DNA of 64,000 nucleotides from Saprospiraceae bacterium (GTDB lineage Bacteria > Bacteroidota > Bacteroidia > Chitinophagales > Saprospiraceae): assembly GCA_028285085.1 (NCBI GenBank), contig JANQQI010000092.1:1-64000 (forward strand). Reading direction: 5' to 3'. The notes below the pieces were generated by a model, which worked only from the letters and a program-made list of their open reading frames with translations, was not told the origin of the DNA and ran no database searches. The first letter of the stretch is position 1; the number at the start of each line of letters is the position of its first letter. The position numbers and the translations under genes were made by a program. This document shows positions 46,201 to 55,309 of the stretch, one piece after another.

Positions 46201-48193
46201 GAAGTATAGTAAAATGGACTTTAGCGGGAATTTCTTTGTCCTTCTGGAAGTCGGTGATATTTTCAAACTCGAAGATGTCTATGCGACGGCTCTGGCAGAT
46301 TCTTTCTTGGTCAATCAAGATAATTGGGGCGAATTGCGTATTGATCTGGGGATGAAAAATATCAAATCCCCCCTCCAAGCGAGTGTAAACATCGCGGGCG
46401 ATCCCCAAAACTTGAACGCTGATGGTGAAATCTATCTTAACGAGCAAATGCGCCAGGCGGCTACCAAGGGGAAACCAACCACAATGGCCAAGGATGAATT
46501 TAAGTTTACGGTGCGCTTGGATGACTATCCTCTGGAAATTATTGAGTACTTCCTGGGCAATGGGGTCTACGATACCAAGGGAACGATTAATGTGGAGGTC
46601 GCACTTGATGGTCGACTAAAAAAGCCAAATATCAATGGGATGGCCTATGTTTCTGATCTATCGACTACGATCAACTATTTAAAAACGCGCTATTACGTTC
46701 CGGAGGGTGAAATCAAGATTACCAATTCGATTTTCGATGCAACGGGTAATTACATTTACGACAAAAATAATAATGCTGCTTTGGTGACTGGAGGCATTAC
46801 CCACGATCATTTATCCAAATTTCGATTGAACGTTGGTGTGAATTCAGAGCAATTCATATTCCTGGATACCAAAAAAGGAGATAACGAGCTGTACTACGGC
46901 TTTGGTATTGGTAGCGGAGATGTGCAATTCACAGGTAAGTTCCAAGCTACCGATATCAAGATTGACGCGAAAACGGGTGCGGGAACATCATTGACAATTC
47001 CCATTGATTATGGTCAGGATGCCGATGAAGTAAGCTTCATTCGGTTCCTTGATAAGAAGGAAAATACCGAAGACGAAGAGCGACAGAAATTGGATTTGAA
47101 AGGCGTCGCGATCGACATGGCCCTTGAAATGACGAAAGAGGCTGAAGTGCAAATGATCTTCGATGAGCAGGCCGGTGATATCATCAAGGGTAATGGGCAT
47201 GGTAACCTCCAGATCAAGGTGCCACGCGGTGGAGACTTTGAGATGTTTGGAGACTATGATATTGATCGCGGAGAGTACCTTTTTACCTGGCTCAATGTGG
47301 TCAATAAGCCATTTAAGGTAAATCAGGGCGGACGAATTAGTTGGGACGGTGATCCTTTCGGGGCGCAGATTGATATTGAGGCGAGTTATTCGGGCTTACG
47401 CCCTTCTTTGTACAACTTTATTTTGGAATATTTGCAGGATGACGACATCAAGGCTGCCGCCCGTAGCCCCGTCGATGTTGATCTCAGTATGCGACTGCGC
47501 GGGGAACTGCTCAAGCCAGAGATTAGCTTCGATCTGAGTTTTCCGACTTTGACCGCTGGGGAATTGAAGAATTATACCGATAGTAAATTACGCATCGTTC
47601 GACAAGATCAACAAGAGCTTAACCGACAAGTTTTTGGTCTACTTGTGATCGGTGGCTTTCTGCCCAACGAGAGCTCGGCCCTGGCTGGCACCCAAGGCAT
47701 TATTGGTATCAACACGGTAAGTGAATTATTGTCCAACCAGCTATCGATATACCTTACGGAGTTGCTATCGGAAGTCTTCACGGATGTGGGTTTTATCTCC
47801 GGAGTGGATTTCCAAATTGAGTATAACGTCTTTCAATCGGACGAAATTCGAATCGATGGGCGCCGACTACCGGTAACCGGAGCGGAATTGGAACTCCGCC
47901 AACGCTTTGATTTATTCAACGATCGCTTCACGGTTGATTTGAGTGGTAGCTACGTCAATCAAGGGGGCGCCTTTTTCGCCGGTGACGTCATTTTGGAATA
48001 TTATCTCACACGCAAGCGGCGTTTGAAGGTACGCTTCTATCGTTTGTCAGATTTAACCATTCAGGGGCGCCGCGATATTTTGGGGCTAGGCTTTAGTGTT
48101 CGTCGTGAGTTTGATAGTTTCGCAGAATTTATTAGTGGCCTGCGGCGTAGCGCCCGGGAAGTCGCCGAGGAAGATCGCCCTCCGGGAGACTAA
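43271..48193 (+). CDS. tamB: TamB-like translocation and assembly protein
   Basis: 1640 residues. One membrane anchor at about 27-46 (WLLFILLLLVAVLFALLQ), then an AsmA-like start (FQNYLTGEITTYLSTELNTR), and a very long beta-rich body. The C-terminal ~350 residues carry the DUF490/TamB domain (FEMFGDYDIDRGEYLFTWL; FSFDLSFP-like; SELLSNQLSIYLTELL). TamB-type proteins bridge inner and outer membranes and are linked to lipid transport and outer-membrane protein assembly. Bacteroidota TamB proteins of this length are usual. The TamA partner is not in the window. Preceded by 199 bases without a recognised signal. Confidence 0.93.
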   Translation: MQGQPKGIGTFFSRLRRRRLFRRAVNFSKWLLFILLLLVAVLFALLQNKRFQNYLTGEITTYLSTELNTRVEVDRLNFDLLDEFVLEGFYVEDLQGDTLLYSRELRADFNRSMIALLWKRLDIKNVYLTDAQFNIRRDSAELNNNLNFIASFFSGGSSSGGGKKQPLLVNVDGIYLDQVRFLQDDQVRGQLIDVMVQRGEIQLESIDMSEQRIAFNSIKLESPEIIVIEKPKFPAPKVAIVDAPPEVVEVVEQITQDSTVKEDEKSLLATIDAFLMTDAHFIYHNYRRSAERNPQPDIIDYNHLDITNINIDIDSFQFQNDIYKGQVNGLTFREFSGFELSKLSASQAVVSDSLVGLYGLELVTPASTLGDTLELTYKGFRDFKNYNNKVKMVGHFNNAQVAVKDIMAFAPPLKRNAFFLQNQDEVLQINGEVTGTVNRLRGRDLDIRLGRGLSFRGRFSSRNLAVRNEERLNLKVEQMRTSFQTLRLLVPRFNPPENFDKLGQLDFNGRFDGFFTDFVAFGKLKTALGNAEMDMNMNTRYGREQANYRGKLSLYDFDLGGWSGNKDLGNITFVSEVKNGVGLTLETVDAELEARIQEFSYRGYRYENLTVDGELQKNLFDGNLVAKDDNIDFVFNGKLDFIDSLPRFDFQADVNRLDLAAINLSKQPIVLSGGFDLNLEGEGISSLQGNGSVYNLNIQREKENFLVDTLLISSTIDSRQYRIFDVYSDVLELQLDGYFDVQEVPQVVTRYFVRNFPEFADRFRIRSKEKPLKDSRFNFEVRVPNSKNFTNLLAPGLDTIRYASASGYVDNVKDSIRLEVEFPVLNYRNLRFDDVLVRYKGIRDSSDMILDIYHTSINENQHFEPIKLEGQMVRDTFHFNINSTNFTSIFDDLDLRGKLYLLDSFYQVSFLPSNLVILKDRWNILEDNYIRFGKGKVETRNFDLTNFEKRIVVQSIGDKGLTMSLENFDLSLIDDWWKYSKMDFSGNFFVLLEVGDIFKLEDVYATALADSFLVNQDNWGELRIDLGMKNIKSPLQASVNIAGDPQNLNADGEIYLNEQMRQAATKGKPTTMAKDEFKFTVRLDDYPLEIIEYFLGNGVYDTKGTINVEVALDGRLKKPNINGMAYVSDLSTTINYLKTRYYVPEGEIKITNSIFDATGNYIYDKNNNAALVTGGITHDHLSKFRLNVGVNSEQFIFLDTKKGDNELYYGFGIGSGDVQFTGKFQATDIKIDAKTGAGTSLTIPIDYGQDADEVSFIRFLDKKENTEDEERQKLDLKGVAIDMALEMTKEAEVQMIFDEQAGDIIKGNGHGNLQIKVPRGGDFEMFGDYDIDRGEYLFTWLNVVNKPFKVNQGGRISWDGDPFGAQIDIEASYSGLRPSLYNFILEYLQDDDIKAAARSPVDVDLSMRLRGELLKPEISFDLSFPTLTAGELKNYTDSKLRIVRQDQQELNRQVFGLLVIGGFLPNESSALAGTQGIIGINTVSELLSNQLSIYLTELLSEVFTDVGFISGVDFQIEYNVFQSDEIRIDGRRLPVTGAELELRQRFDLFNDRFTVDLSGSYVNQGGAFFAGDVILEYYLTRKRRLKVRFYRLSDLTIQGRRDILGLGFSVRREFDSFAEFISGLRRSAREVAEEDRPPGD

Positions 48194-48215
48194 CCATATC
48201 TAAGTTTAAACCACC

Positions 48216-48683
48216 ATGGCTTCAGGCTTCATTATTCTCAAAGACGGTCGTTGTTTTGCACCACGCTGGACTGGCTACGATGAGATTATGCGCATCGCAA
48301 TCAAGGAATTGAAAGAACTTGAGGCGGGTGTTTCTTTAGCGGAATGGCTTAGCACTCGTATCCCGGCCGATGATCTACCAGATGATCATGAGATGGGCTG
48401 GGGCTTCGTTGACAATCGAATCAATGATACCGTTAGTCGTGAACTAGATTTAAGAAGCCTGACCTCCGATAATCAAACCTTATTTTGGCGAGCCATTCAA
48501 ATTGGTAAAGCCAAATTATCAAAACTAGGCGAAGCCTATTCATATCTATCTCCTGATTTCTTTGATGGATTCTACCAAATGTATGAACTAGCTGAAAAAG
48601 GCGCACCGCCGCTGGAGTTTTCGGATTGGCGGGTTTTGGCTGACCCTTGTGAGGAAAAAAATGGCCCTGGCTGGGAAGAATAA
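48216..48683 (+). CDS. Hypothetical cytoplasmic protein
   Basis: 155 residues, no signal peptide or membrane segment. It is acidic, with several aromatic residues (GFIILKDGRCFAPRW, HEMGWGFVDN, GEAYSYLSPDFFDGFYQMY) and a C-terminal EKNGPGWEE. I do not recognise a family. It starts 23 bases after tamB and may share its transcript. Its size and composition recall small immunity or cargo-binding proteins, but that is no more than a comparison. A hairpin follows the stop. Confidence 0.65.
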   Translation: MASGFIILKDGRCFAPRWTGYDEIMRIAIKELKELEAGVSLAEWLSTRIPADDLPDDHEMGWGFVDNRINDTVSRELDLRSLTSDNQTLFWRAIQIGKAKLSKLGEAYSYLSPDFFDGFYQMYELAEKGAPPLEFSDWRVLADPCEEKNGPGWEE

Positions 48684-48690
48684 TAATCTG

Positions 48691-48737
48691 CTTAGCGCTC
48701 GGTGACGGCCGATTGACTAGCCGCCCCGAGAGCTAAG
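48691..48737. terminator. Interrupted hairpin between convergent genes
   Basis: CTTAGC-CTCGG-GGC pairs with GCC-CCGAG-GCTAAG with single-base internal mismatches, between the stops of the hypothetical gene and the TonB receptor. No T-run on either side. Confidence 0.5.
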
Positions 48738-48803
48738 TATGTGTATAAACCAACTTATAAGAACACGTTGTAAAACGTTAATCATTACCATTCTAATAAT
48801 TAA

Positions 48804-50888
48804 TTAAAACTGAAAATGCGCACGGACAAAATAGTTCCGTCCGGGCCCAATGGGCACGCTAGTACTACTACCAGAGTGAGCGCCACCCGTTCCACCACCG
48901 GCTAGATTAGTTTGCTGAATATTTAGTAAGTTTTTAATACCTACTGTAATATTGATTTTATCATTCCAGATTGGTTTGGTTGCTGATAAATCGATCATCG
49001 TAAATCCATCCTGTTGCCGTTGAACGACTATAGAATTACCATCTTCATCCAAGGTGGGGATGAATTGAATTAGCTTATCATTGGTTCGCATGAATAATGA
49101 TACATCTACGTTGAGTTCTTCGAGATGGTAATTGATTTCATTGCTCAACTCCAGGGCGTAAGTAAAAGGATCCACCTCTGCAAAGGTCTCATGAGCCGGT
49201 TGATAATAGCCAATGATTGAGAGTGCTGAGGATATGCGTAATTGTGGGGTGGAGTAGCTAAATTTCGTCGATACGCCCTGTGTTTTGTACTCGGCTTGAT
49301 TGAAGTAAGAAAATCGGAGCGTAGAAGTATCCGTAGCTGGCTCAAACCCATCTTCAGTTTCAATAAATTCAAATAAACTAATGCGGTTATTGATATGATT
49401 GTAGAATAGCCGGGTTTGCCATTCGACCTGATGATCTGTGCTTCGTTTTAAATAATTAAAGCTGAGTTGGAAGTTATTGGCTGTTTCTGCGCTCAAATCA
49501 GGATTACCAACGATGTAGTGGTTGATATCGATGAAATTGAAAAACAATTCTTTTAAATCTGGACTGCGAAAGCCATTGGCGTACGAAAAGCGTAGTGTCC
49601 ACTCCGGATCGATTGCATAGCGGACATGAAGGGCTGGACTCAGTGGCGCATTGTAACGCGTATTGTAAGCATAACGCAAGCTGGCTTCCAACTGTAGTTT
49701 TTCCAAAGGTTGATAGCGAGCACTTCCAAAGAGTGCAAAATCTCCCAATACGGCGGTGTTCGGATCACCGCTGAGTGTATCTAAAATACGTTGACCGGTC
49801 CCCTGGTCGTAGCGTCCGTCAAAGCCCAACTGGAAATTCCACTGACTAGCGTATTGCGTCGCCAAGGTAGAACGAAGCGTCCAACTTGTAAACAAAGAGG
49901 TATCTTGTTGGCCTTCGAGTATCTCTTCAGTATTGTCCGTGAGATCGGTGCGCACACTTCGTGACTCGCGATCCCAACTATTATAAGCTAAAATAGTCTG
50001 ACCGTATAGCTGGTCGGTAAAATTGCCTTCTAAGGTCAGAGAATGATCAAAACGAATAGTGTTGTAAAAATCATCGAAAGCATAAGGATTAAAGGTTGGA
50101 CGTCTTAGATTACCCAGATTAGTTACATCTTCATCAAAATAGCGAACGTCGTATTGCAGCTTTTGGCGTTGATTGATCCAATAGGCAATCCGCCCGGTAC
50201 CATAGACTTGCTTTTTTGGATTCCAGAGAACAGAGCGGAGTGTATCTTCGCTGTAACCATCAAAATGATCGTATCCGCCTTGGAATTTCAACTGTAAACC
50301 TTGAACGGGTTGCCAGCCGATACTCCCCGAATAACTGTTCTCACCACGACTCTCTATTAAAGTCGTCTGGGAAAATGCTACCTTTCCATTTTGTCCCTTT
50401 TTTGTGATCAGATTGATCACACCGCCTAAAGCATCCGTACCATAACTGACGGACAAAGGGCCTTCTACAATTTCAACGCGCTCGATGTCTTGCAAATTGA
50501 TTTGTCCAAGATCAATATCACCACCTTGGCGACCAATCATAGGCACACCATCAATCAGAATCTTGACATTCTGACCACTAATGCCCAAAATATTCAGGCT
50601 ACTACCAAGCACCAAGTCCTGGCTAATTCGAAGATTGACTTCTTGCTGTAGCAATTGCTCCAGATTTTGTGCACCTCGACGAGTGATCGTTTCTTGATTG
50701 ATGACCTTGATATCGTGGACCGCCTGCCGAACATCCGTTGGAGCGTATTGGGCGGTAACGACGACGTTATCTAAATCAATGCTCCAGATGTCATTTGAAT
50801 CGGGTACAGCTTCTTCAACAGGAACATTCTGTGCTGTAACCCAGAAAGCACAGCAAAGTAAGATGCAGATCGAGCTAGTGGTCTTCAT
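48804..50888 (-). CDS. TonB-dependent haem receptor
   Basis: 694 residues with a signal peptide ending WVTAQ. The plug domain (about 38-160) has DNVVVTAQYAPTDVRQA, ILIDGVPM and DIERVEIVEGPLSVSYGTDALGGVINLIT. The 22-strand barrel follows, with FRSPDLKELFFNFIDINHYIVGNPDL (in two parts) typical of haem/siderophore receptors and an aromatic C-terminus ending HFQF. No carboxypeptidase-like N-terminal extension, so not a SusC. Its start overlaps the hmuS stop by one base. Located at the end of the haem cluster, it most likely brings haem across the outer membrane, perhaps fed by the HmuY-like protein. Confidence 0.92.
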   Translation of the reverse strand: MKTTSSICILLCCAFWVTAQNVPVEEAVPDSNDIWSIDLDNVVVTAQYAPTDVRQAVHDIKVINQETITRRGAQNLEQLLQQEVNLRISQDLVLGSSLNILGISGQNVKILIDGVPMIGRQGGDIDLGQINLQDIERVEIVEGPLSVSYGTDALGGVINLITKKGQNGKVAFSQTTLIESRGENSYSGSIGWQPVQGLQLKFQGGYDHFDGYSEDTLRSVLWNPKKQVYGTGRIAYWINQRQKLQYDVRYFDEDVTNLGNLRRPTFNPYAFDDFYNTIRFDHSLTLEGNFTDQLYGQTILAYNSWDRESRSVRTDLTDNTEEILEGQQDTSLFTSWTLRSTLATQYASQWNFQLGFDGRYDQGTGQRILDTLSGDPNTAVLGDFALFGSARYQPLEKLQLEASLRYAYNTRYNAPLSPALHVRYAIDPEWTLRFSYANGFRSPDLKELFFNFIDINHYIVGNPDLSAETANNFQLSFNYLKRSTDHQVEWQTRLFYNHINNRISLFEFIETEDGFEPATDTSTLRFSYFNQAEYKTQGVSTKFSYSTPQLRISSALSIIGYYQPAHETFAEVDPFTYALELSNEINYHLEELNVDVSLFMRTNDKLIQFIPTLDEDGNSIVVQRQQDGFTMIDLSATKPIWNDKINITVGIKNLLNIQQTNLAGGGTGGAHSGSSTSVPIGPGRNYFVRAHFQF

Positions 50889-51955
50889 TATACGACGTGA
50901 GCTTGTAGGGTATTTGCAATAATTTCCCGCCAGCCTTCCAATTCAGGGATACCAGGTTTGCGTTTACCAAAACAGTAAACGATTTGCTGACCTTCCTGAT
51001 CGAAAACCTCCAAGCCGGTAACGATACCATCTTTAGTCGGTTTGCGTACGATCCAGGTTTCTGCCAGCCCATCCAAATTGAGGTGTAAGTTGAATTTTGG
51101 GTCCATAATATTGAACCACTGATTCATTGGAAATAGCTTTTTGACTGGACCAGTGTGAATTTGGATACAACCGGGGCTATTCACGAAAACCATCATTTCC
51201 AATCCACGCTCGGCCACTTGCTCAAACATATTGACAACGCCTTCATTAGATATTTTTTGCGCGTAGCCTTTGGGGGCTAAGCGTAAAGCTTGTGTTCGTT
51301 GGAGGCCGTATTCTCGAAGCAAGGGGAAAAAGTCGTGGGTGTCTTCGAGTGCCAGCCAAGCTTTTTGGAAAGCTTCGACATCAACCTCAGCGTCTGGCTT
51401 TTCGGTGGGCCGCTCTACCGAGCTGCGATCTACTTGCGTGATACTCGTCTGATCTGAAGCTTTAAAGATTTCTACTAGAGCTTGGAAAGCTGCTTTATCA
51501 GAATTTTTTGTCAGATAGATTTTGTGCACCGCTTCACCTCGGGCGTTGAAAAATTGTAAGCTGTGCATGACTCGTTTTCCATGATCCACCGTGACGGCGT
51601 AGCCATATTCCCACTGCCACATAAAAAAGCGTAGATCGATATCGGGGTTGACCGCAACGCCCATTTTGCCTTCGGCCATAAAGGAAATATTATCGTAAAC
51701 CCCTTTACGTTCGTGGACCGCAAATTCATTCCGAGTTAGCGCCATTACTTCGTTCAAAGGCTTTACCGCTTTGAGCAGTTCTTTCCAATCACCTTCTAAA
51801 CGCGTCACCGTTTTACCTAAGGACAATTCAAGAAGGTCTAGTTCGCTGACGCCTAGACGTTTGGCAGCGTCACGAATTCTAACTTTGGGGTGATCAGACC
51901 GCAATTCAGCGTATTGTTCTCGAAGTGAAGTGGTTGAAGATAACATATGATTCAT
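50888..51955 (-). CDS. hmuS: Haem-degrading/haem-chaperone factor HmuS/HemS
   Basis: 355 residues with the tandem HemS/HmuS repeat: first half about 15-170 (RIRDAAKRLGVSELDLLEL; FMAEGKMGVAVNPDIDLRFF), second half about 200-350 (RLAPKGYAQKISNEGVVNMF; VFVNSPGCIQIHTGPVKKLF). Such cytoplasmic proteins accept imported haem and some release its iron; in others they act as haem chaperones. Whether this one degrades haem is not shown. It sits between the small Cys protein and the receptor, 116 bases downstream of the former. Confidence 0.93.
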   Translation of the reverse strand: MNHMLSSTTSLREQYAELRSDHPKVRIRDAAKRLGVSELDLLELSLGKTVTRLEGDWKELLKAVKPLNEVMALTRNEFAVHERKGVYDNISFMAEGKMGVAVNPDIDLRFFMWQWEYGYAVTVDHGKRVMHSLQFFNARGEAVHKIYLTKNSDKAAFQALVEIFKASDQTSITQVDRSSVERPTEKPDAEVDVEAFQKAWLALEDTHDFFPLLREYGLQRTQALRLAPKGYAQKISNEGVVNMFEQVAERGLEMMVFVNSPGCIQIHTGPVKKLFPMNQWFNIMDPKFNLHLNLDGLAETWIVRKPTKDGIVTGLEVFDQEGQQIVYCFGKRKPGIPELEGWREIIANTLQAHVV

Positions 51956-52071
51956 ATTTTAAATCGAAATAAAATGGAATTTAAAGTAATTGTTGGTTCG
52001 ACTATTGGTTAGAAAAAATACTTTAGAGAATAATATATTAGAATTAACTTAATGTCTCATTTTGATTCGCG

Positions 52072-52404
52072 TTAGCTATTTACAATCGATTCCGCTTCAA
52101 GAATCAAAGACACTTTTTGTAGCATCTCGTGCAATTCAAAAAGCTCATTGTAACTAAATAAAAGCCTAATTCCGGGGTAGGGGGTTGACAGATAAATCTC
52201 TTTATGACGTTCTGAGTTAACTGCAGAGTATTGCTTGAGGGTACGATCAATCAACTGCGTAAAATCAGAGAATTCATTTGGTCGTTGATCTAAAGCAATC
52301 GTTCCAAACGCAATTTGATAGCATTGACAATTGGTGCATCGAACGACATAACCTTTCTTATCGTGATACAGTACTTCAACTTCGTGGGGACTGGAATGGC
52401 TCAT
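52072..52404 (-). CDS. Small Cys-containing protein of the haem cluster (DUF6686-like)
   Basis: 110 residues, no signal peptide. The N-terminal VRCTNCQCYQIAFGTI contains three cysteines (C23, C26, C28) in a CxxCxC group that could bind metal or haem-iron. The rest is helical. The sequence resembles the Bacteroidota DUF6686 group as far as I can recall; I am not certain of that label. Its ATG overlaps the hmuV stop (ATGA), so it is coupled to the haem transporter and probably serves haem or iron handling in the cytoplasm. Confidence 0.75.
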   Translation of the reverse strand: MSHSSPHEVEVLYHDKKGYVVRCTNCQCYQIAFGTIALDQRPNEFSDFTQLIDRTLKQYSAVNSERHKEIYLSTPYPGIRLLFSYNELFELHEMLQKVSLILEAESIVNS

Positions 52405-53237
52405 TGATGTATACTTGTAGAGTTATGAAAATTGGATGAAATAGCTTGATGGCTTTGTATGGCAATGTAAGTCTGCCCTTCAAGTTGATAATCAACTACT
52501 TGGGCATTTACGCCAAATCCCTTCTGAATAATGTGAGGCTGTAAAACCTCGCGTGGAATACCTTCTTTAAGAAGATGACCATGTTTTAACATAGCGATGC
52601 GATCCGCATAGCGTGCGGCCAAATTTAAATCGTGCAAAATGATCAGTATTCCAATGTCGTGTCGATAACTTAACTGCCGTAGCGTACTGAGTAAGAAATG
52701 CTGCTGCGCCAAATCTAAACTAGAAGTAGGCTCATCCAATAACAGAAACTTTGTTTGTCCTGCTTCATCTTTGGAGTGGATTTGAGCTAAGACACGTGCA
52801 AAATGAACACGTTGTTGTTCTCCGCCTGATAGTTTGTTAATATCTCGGTGAATAAAGTCTTGTAAGTGAACTTGCTTCAAACACCATTCAGCCACTTTTT
52901 TACTTTGAGATTGACTTTCTTGTTGACGATAGGGAAAGCGGCCGAGCTGGACCACGTCAAGGGCTGACATGGAAAACTCCAACTTGACATTTTGGCTCAG
53001 AACGGCCCGCTGTTTCGCTAATGCATTGGCATCCCAATCATTGAGTGGTCGATCATTCAATTTGACGATACCACGTGCTGGCTGATACTGATTGGAGATT
53101 GTTTTTAGTAATGTAGATTTTCCTGCTCCGTTCGCACCGATAACCGCCAGAATTTCTCCTGGGGTAATATGCAAGCTAATACCTCGAAGGATATGATGAT
53201 TGCGCACGGCGTAATGAATATTTTGAGCGGTAATCAT
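52401..53237 (-). CDS. hmuV: Haem ABC transporter ATP-binding protein
   Basis: 278 residues. Walker A IGANGAGKSTLLK at about 33-45, Q-loop in VLSQNVKLEF, signature LSGGEQQRVHFARVLAQ, Walker B FLLLDEPTSSLDL and the H-loop ILHDLNLA. Closest to the FecE/HmuV group of iron, cobalamin and haem importers. Located 8 bases after hmuU; overlaps the downstream Cys-protein gene by four bases. The genes around it (HmuY-like, HmuS) make haem the likely cargo. Confidence 0.93.
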   Translation of the reverse strand: MITAQNIHYAVRNHHILRGISLHITPGEILAVIGANGAGKSTLLKTISNQYQPARGIVKLNDRPLNDWDANALAKQRAVLSQNVKLEFSMSALDVVQLGRFPYRQQESQSQSKKVAEWCLKQVHLQDFIHRDINKLSGGEQQRVHFARVLAQIHSKDEAGQTKFLLLDEPTSSLDLAQQHFLLSTLRQLSYRHDIGILIILHDLNLAARYADRIAMLKHGHLLKEGIPREVLQPHIIQKGFGVNAQVVDYQLEGQTYIAIQSHQAISSNFHNSTSIHQ

Positions 53238-53245
53238 TCAGGTAT

Positions 53246-54358
53246 TTAATCTAGTGTACTGGTTAATTGATTTTTTCTTAAAAGCCAAATAAAGAATGGC
53301 GCACCCAACAAGGCCGTCAAAATACCAATCGGCAATTCAGCCGGGGCGATAGCTACTCTGGCTAAGGTATCCGCCCATAGGAGTAAAATAGCGCCCAGAA
53401 GTGCTGAGCCCATCAACAATGATCGATGTGCGGGACCTCTGGACAGACGGACGAGGTGGGGAACCACTAAAGCCACAAAACTAATGATCCCGCTTACGGC
53501 TACGGCTGTACCAACCGCTAAGGCGGCACTAAGAATGACGACCCACTTTAGCCTTTGTACAGACGCGCCGAGAAAAAAGGCTTCGTTTTCTCCGAGCATT
53601 AATAAGTCTAATCCCGGAGCACAACGTAGTAGCGCAATGAGGGCGATTATGATTAAGCTGGATACCAATAAAAGCATGGACCAATTGGCACCACTAAGGC
53701 TCCCTAGCGTCCAAAAGGTAATATCGCGCAGCTCATCTTCTGTAGAAAAGTAGGTCATTAGCCCGGTTAGTGCTCCCGCAAGCGCAGTGATGGCAATGCC
53801 AGCTAGTAGCATGGTGGTAACAGATGTTCTGCCCCGGTGAGAAGCTAGACGATATACCAATAGAGTACTAAGAACACTCCCTAGAAACCCTAGTATGGCA
53901 ACCGTACTGTAGCCCAATAAGCCTGACAGGGAAGATAACAACCCTCCGGTAAAAAAAATGCCGGCGACTGCAAAGACCATCGCCCCGCTGGTGACGCCGA
54001 TCAAAGCCGGATCCGCTAGTGCGTTACGGAAAAGACCCTGGATAGCGGCACCAGCTACGGAGAGGCCAGCCCCCACCACGATAGCTAAAAGAATACGTGG
54101 TAAGCGTATTTGGAGTACTAAGTAGCGGATACTGTCAGATATTTCTGCTTGTCCAATTCCCAGACTAGCCAGTACCTCTTCAACCGATAAACGATAAGCG
54201 CCAATGAACAATGCCAATGGAACAGAAGCTAGCAGCAATAGGCCCAGACTCTGATTGGATAACAACCAACGTCGAACGAATCGTTGCTGCTCTTTCTTGA
54301 CCGGTAAGGTTGCAGATGGAGCGTCCAAGGTAGAAGTCTGACTACTAACAGTTGCCAT
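53246..54358 (-). CDS. hmuU: Haem ABC transporter permease (FecCD family)
   Basis: 370 residues with about nine to ten membrane segments. FecCD family marks: RYLVLQIRLPRILLAIVVGAGLSVAGA, GLFRNALADPALIGVTSGA and SGIISFVALVVPHLVRL. The N-terminal ~30 residues before the first segment are Ser/Thr- and Lys-rich and longer than usual. It forms the membrane channel with HmuV and receives cargo from HmuT. Gap to hmuT is six bases. Confidence 0.93.
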   Translation of the reverse strand: MATVSSQTSTLDAPSATLPVKKEQQRFVRRWLLSNQSLGLLLLASVPLALFIGAYRLSVEEVLASLGIGQAEISDSIRYLVLQIRLPRILLAIVVGAGLSVAGAAIQGLFRNALADPALIGVTSGAMVFAVAGIFFTGGLLSSLSGLLGYSTVAILGFLGSVLSTLLVYRLASHRGRTSVTTMLLAGIAITALAGALTGLMTYFSTEDELRDITFWTLGSLSGANWSMLLLVSSLIIIALIALLRCAPGLDLLMLGENEAFFLGASVQRLKWVVILSAALAVGTAVAVSGIISFVALVVPHLVRLSRGPAHRSLLMGSALLGAILLLWADTLARVAIAPAELPIGILTALLGAPFFIWLLRKNQLTSTLD

Positions 54359-54364
54359 ATCGCA

Positions 54365-55303
54365 TTAACTACTTTGCTTGCTGGTTGAGGTATTATGTAA
54401 TTGTTTGGCTAAGTCTAGCGTTGCAGCGCCGACTCTAGGCGTGAAACCCAATAGGTATAAGCCATCCATAGCAATCACTTTTTTGTTCTTACCCGCTGGA
54501 GTTTGAGCCAAGCCGGGCACTTCAGCAATTCCGTCAATTCCGCCAATGCTTTTTAGTCCGCTGTCAAACATCAAAATGACGTCCGGTTGAGCACTAACCA
54601 GCCCTTCGACGGAAAGGGCTTTAAAGCCTTCGAAATCTGAAACGGCGTTTTCGCCACCCGCCAGCCCAATGATTGCGTCTGCGGGCGTATCTGTTCCGGC
54701 AACCATCATGCTGCCTTTACCTCGGGCGTATACAAAAAGGACTTTAGGCTGACTCTCCTGATCTGCCAACAAATCCTTGAGTTGGGTGGTCTGTTGCTCA
54801 AGCTCCGTTTTTATTTCCTTGAGTCGGTCGTCCGAGCCGCCTAGCTTTTGCTGGAGGACTTCGGCCATAGCGATAGGGTTATTAAAACTGTGTTCGGTTG
54901 GAATGGCCAAAATATCAATGCCTGCGCCTCGTAATTGCTCCACCTCAGAAGATTGACTTGATGTTTCATCCAGAATGATTAAGTCGGGTTGTAGGCTAAG
55001 TACAGCTTCAACGTTTAGACGACTAATGTGACCGAGTTGAGGTAAATCCTTAACGCTTGCTGGGTAAGTACTGGTCACGTCTACACCGATGATTTGATCG
55101 CCGTGCCCAAGGGCAAATAGCGTTTCAGTAATAGTGCCCGATAGCGAAACGATTTTTTTTGCCGTTTCTGCTTCGGAAGTTTTAGCATCAGTAGCAGTTG
55201 CATCTGTAGGACTTTTAACGCTTTGATTTTGGCAAGCAATGGCGAAGCAGAGCAAAAGAACCACCCGCAACTCGACCGAAAGGAGGTATTTAATCGTCTT
55301 CAT
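54365..55303 (-). CDS. hmuT: Haem ABC transporter substrate-binding lipoprotein
   Basis: 312 residues. The signal segment contains a lipobox FAIAC with cysteine at about 24, so it is tethered to the membrane on the periplasmic side. A Thr/Ala/Ser linker leads to the class III periplasmic binding fold: KIVSLSGTITETLFALGHGDQIIGVD and LQPDLIILDE. The conserved tyrosine and histidine for haem in other HmuT proteins could be Y82 of TSTYPAS or H93 of QLGHIS (approximate numbers); this is inference. Six bases separate it from the HmuY-like gene. Confidence 0.92.
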   Translation of the reverse strand: MKTIKYLLSVELRVVLLLCFAIACQNQSVKSPTDATATDAKTSEAETAKKIVSLSGTITETLFALGHGDQIIGVDVTSTYPASVKDLPQLGHISRLNVEAVLSLQPDLIILDETSSQSSEVEQLRGAGIDILAIPTEHSFNNPIAMAEVLQQKLGGSDDRLKEIKTELEQQTTQLKDLLADQESQPKVLFVYARGKGSMMVAGTDTPADAIIGLAGGENAVSDFEGFKALSVEGLVSAQPDVILMFDSGLKSIGGIDGIAEVPGLAQTPAGKNKKVIAMDGLYLLGFTPRVGAATLDLAKQLHNTSTSKQSS

Positions 55304-55309
55304 GGCTTT

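Noticed and set aside
51985-52010. GGTTCGACTA stretch resembling a tRNA T-loop
   Set aside because: Flanking bases do not pair into a T-stem and no acceptor or anticodon arm is present.
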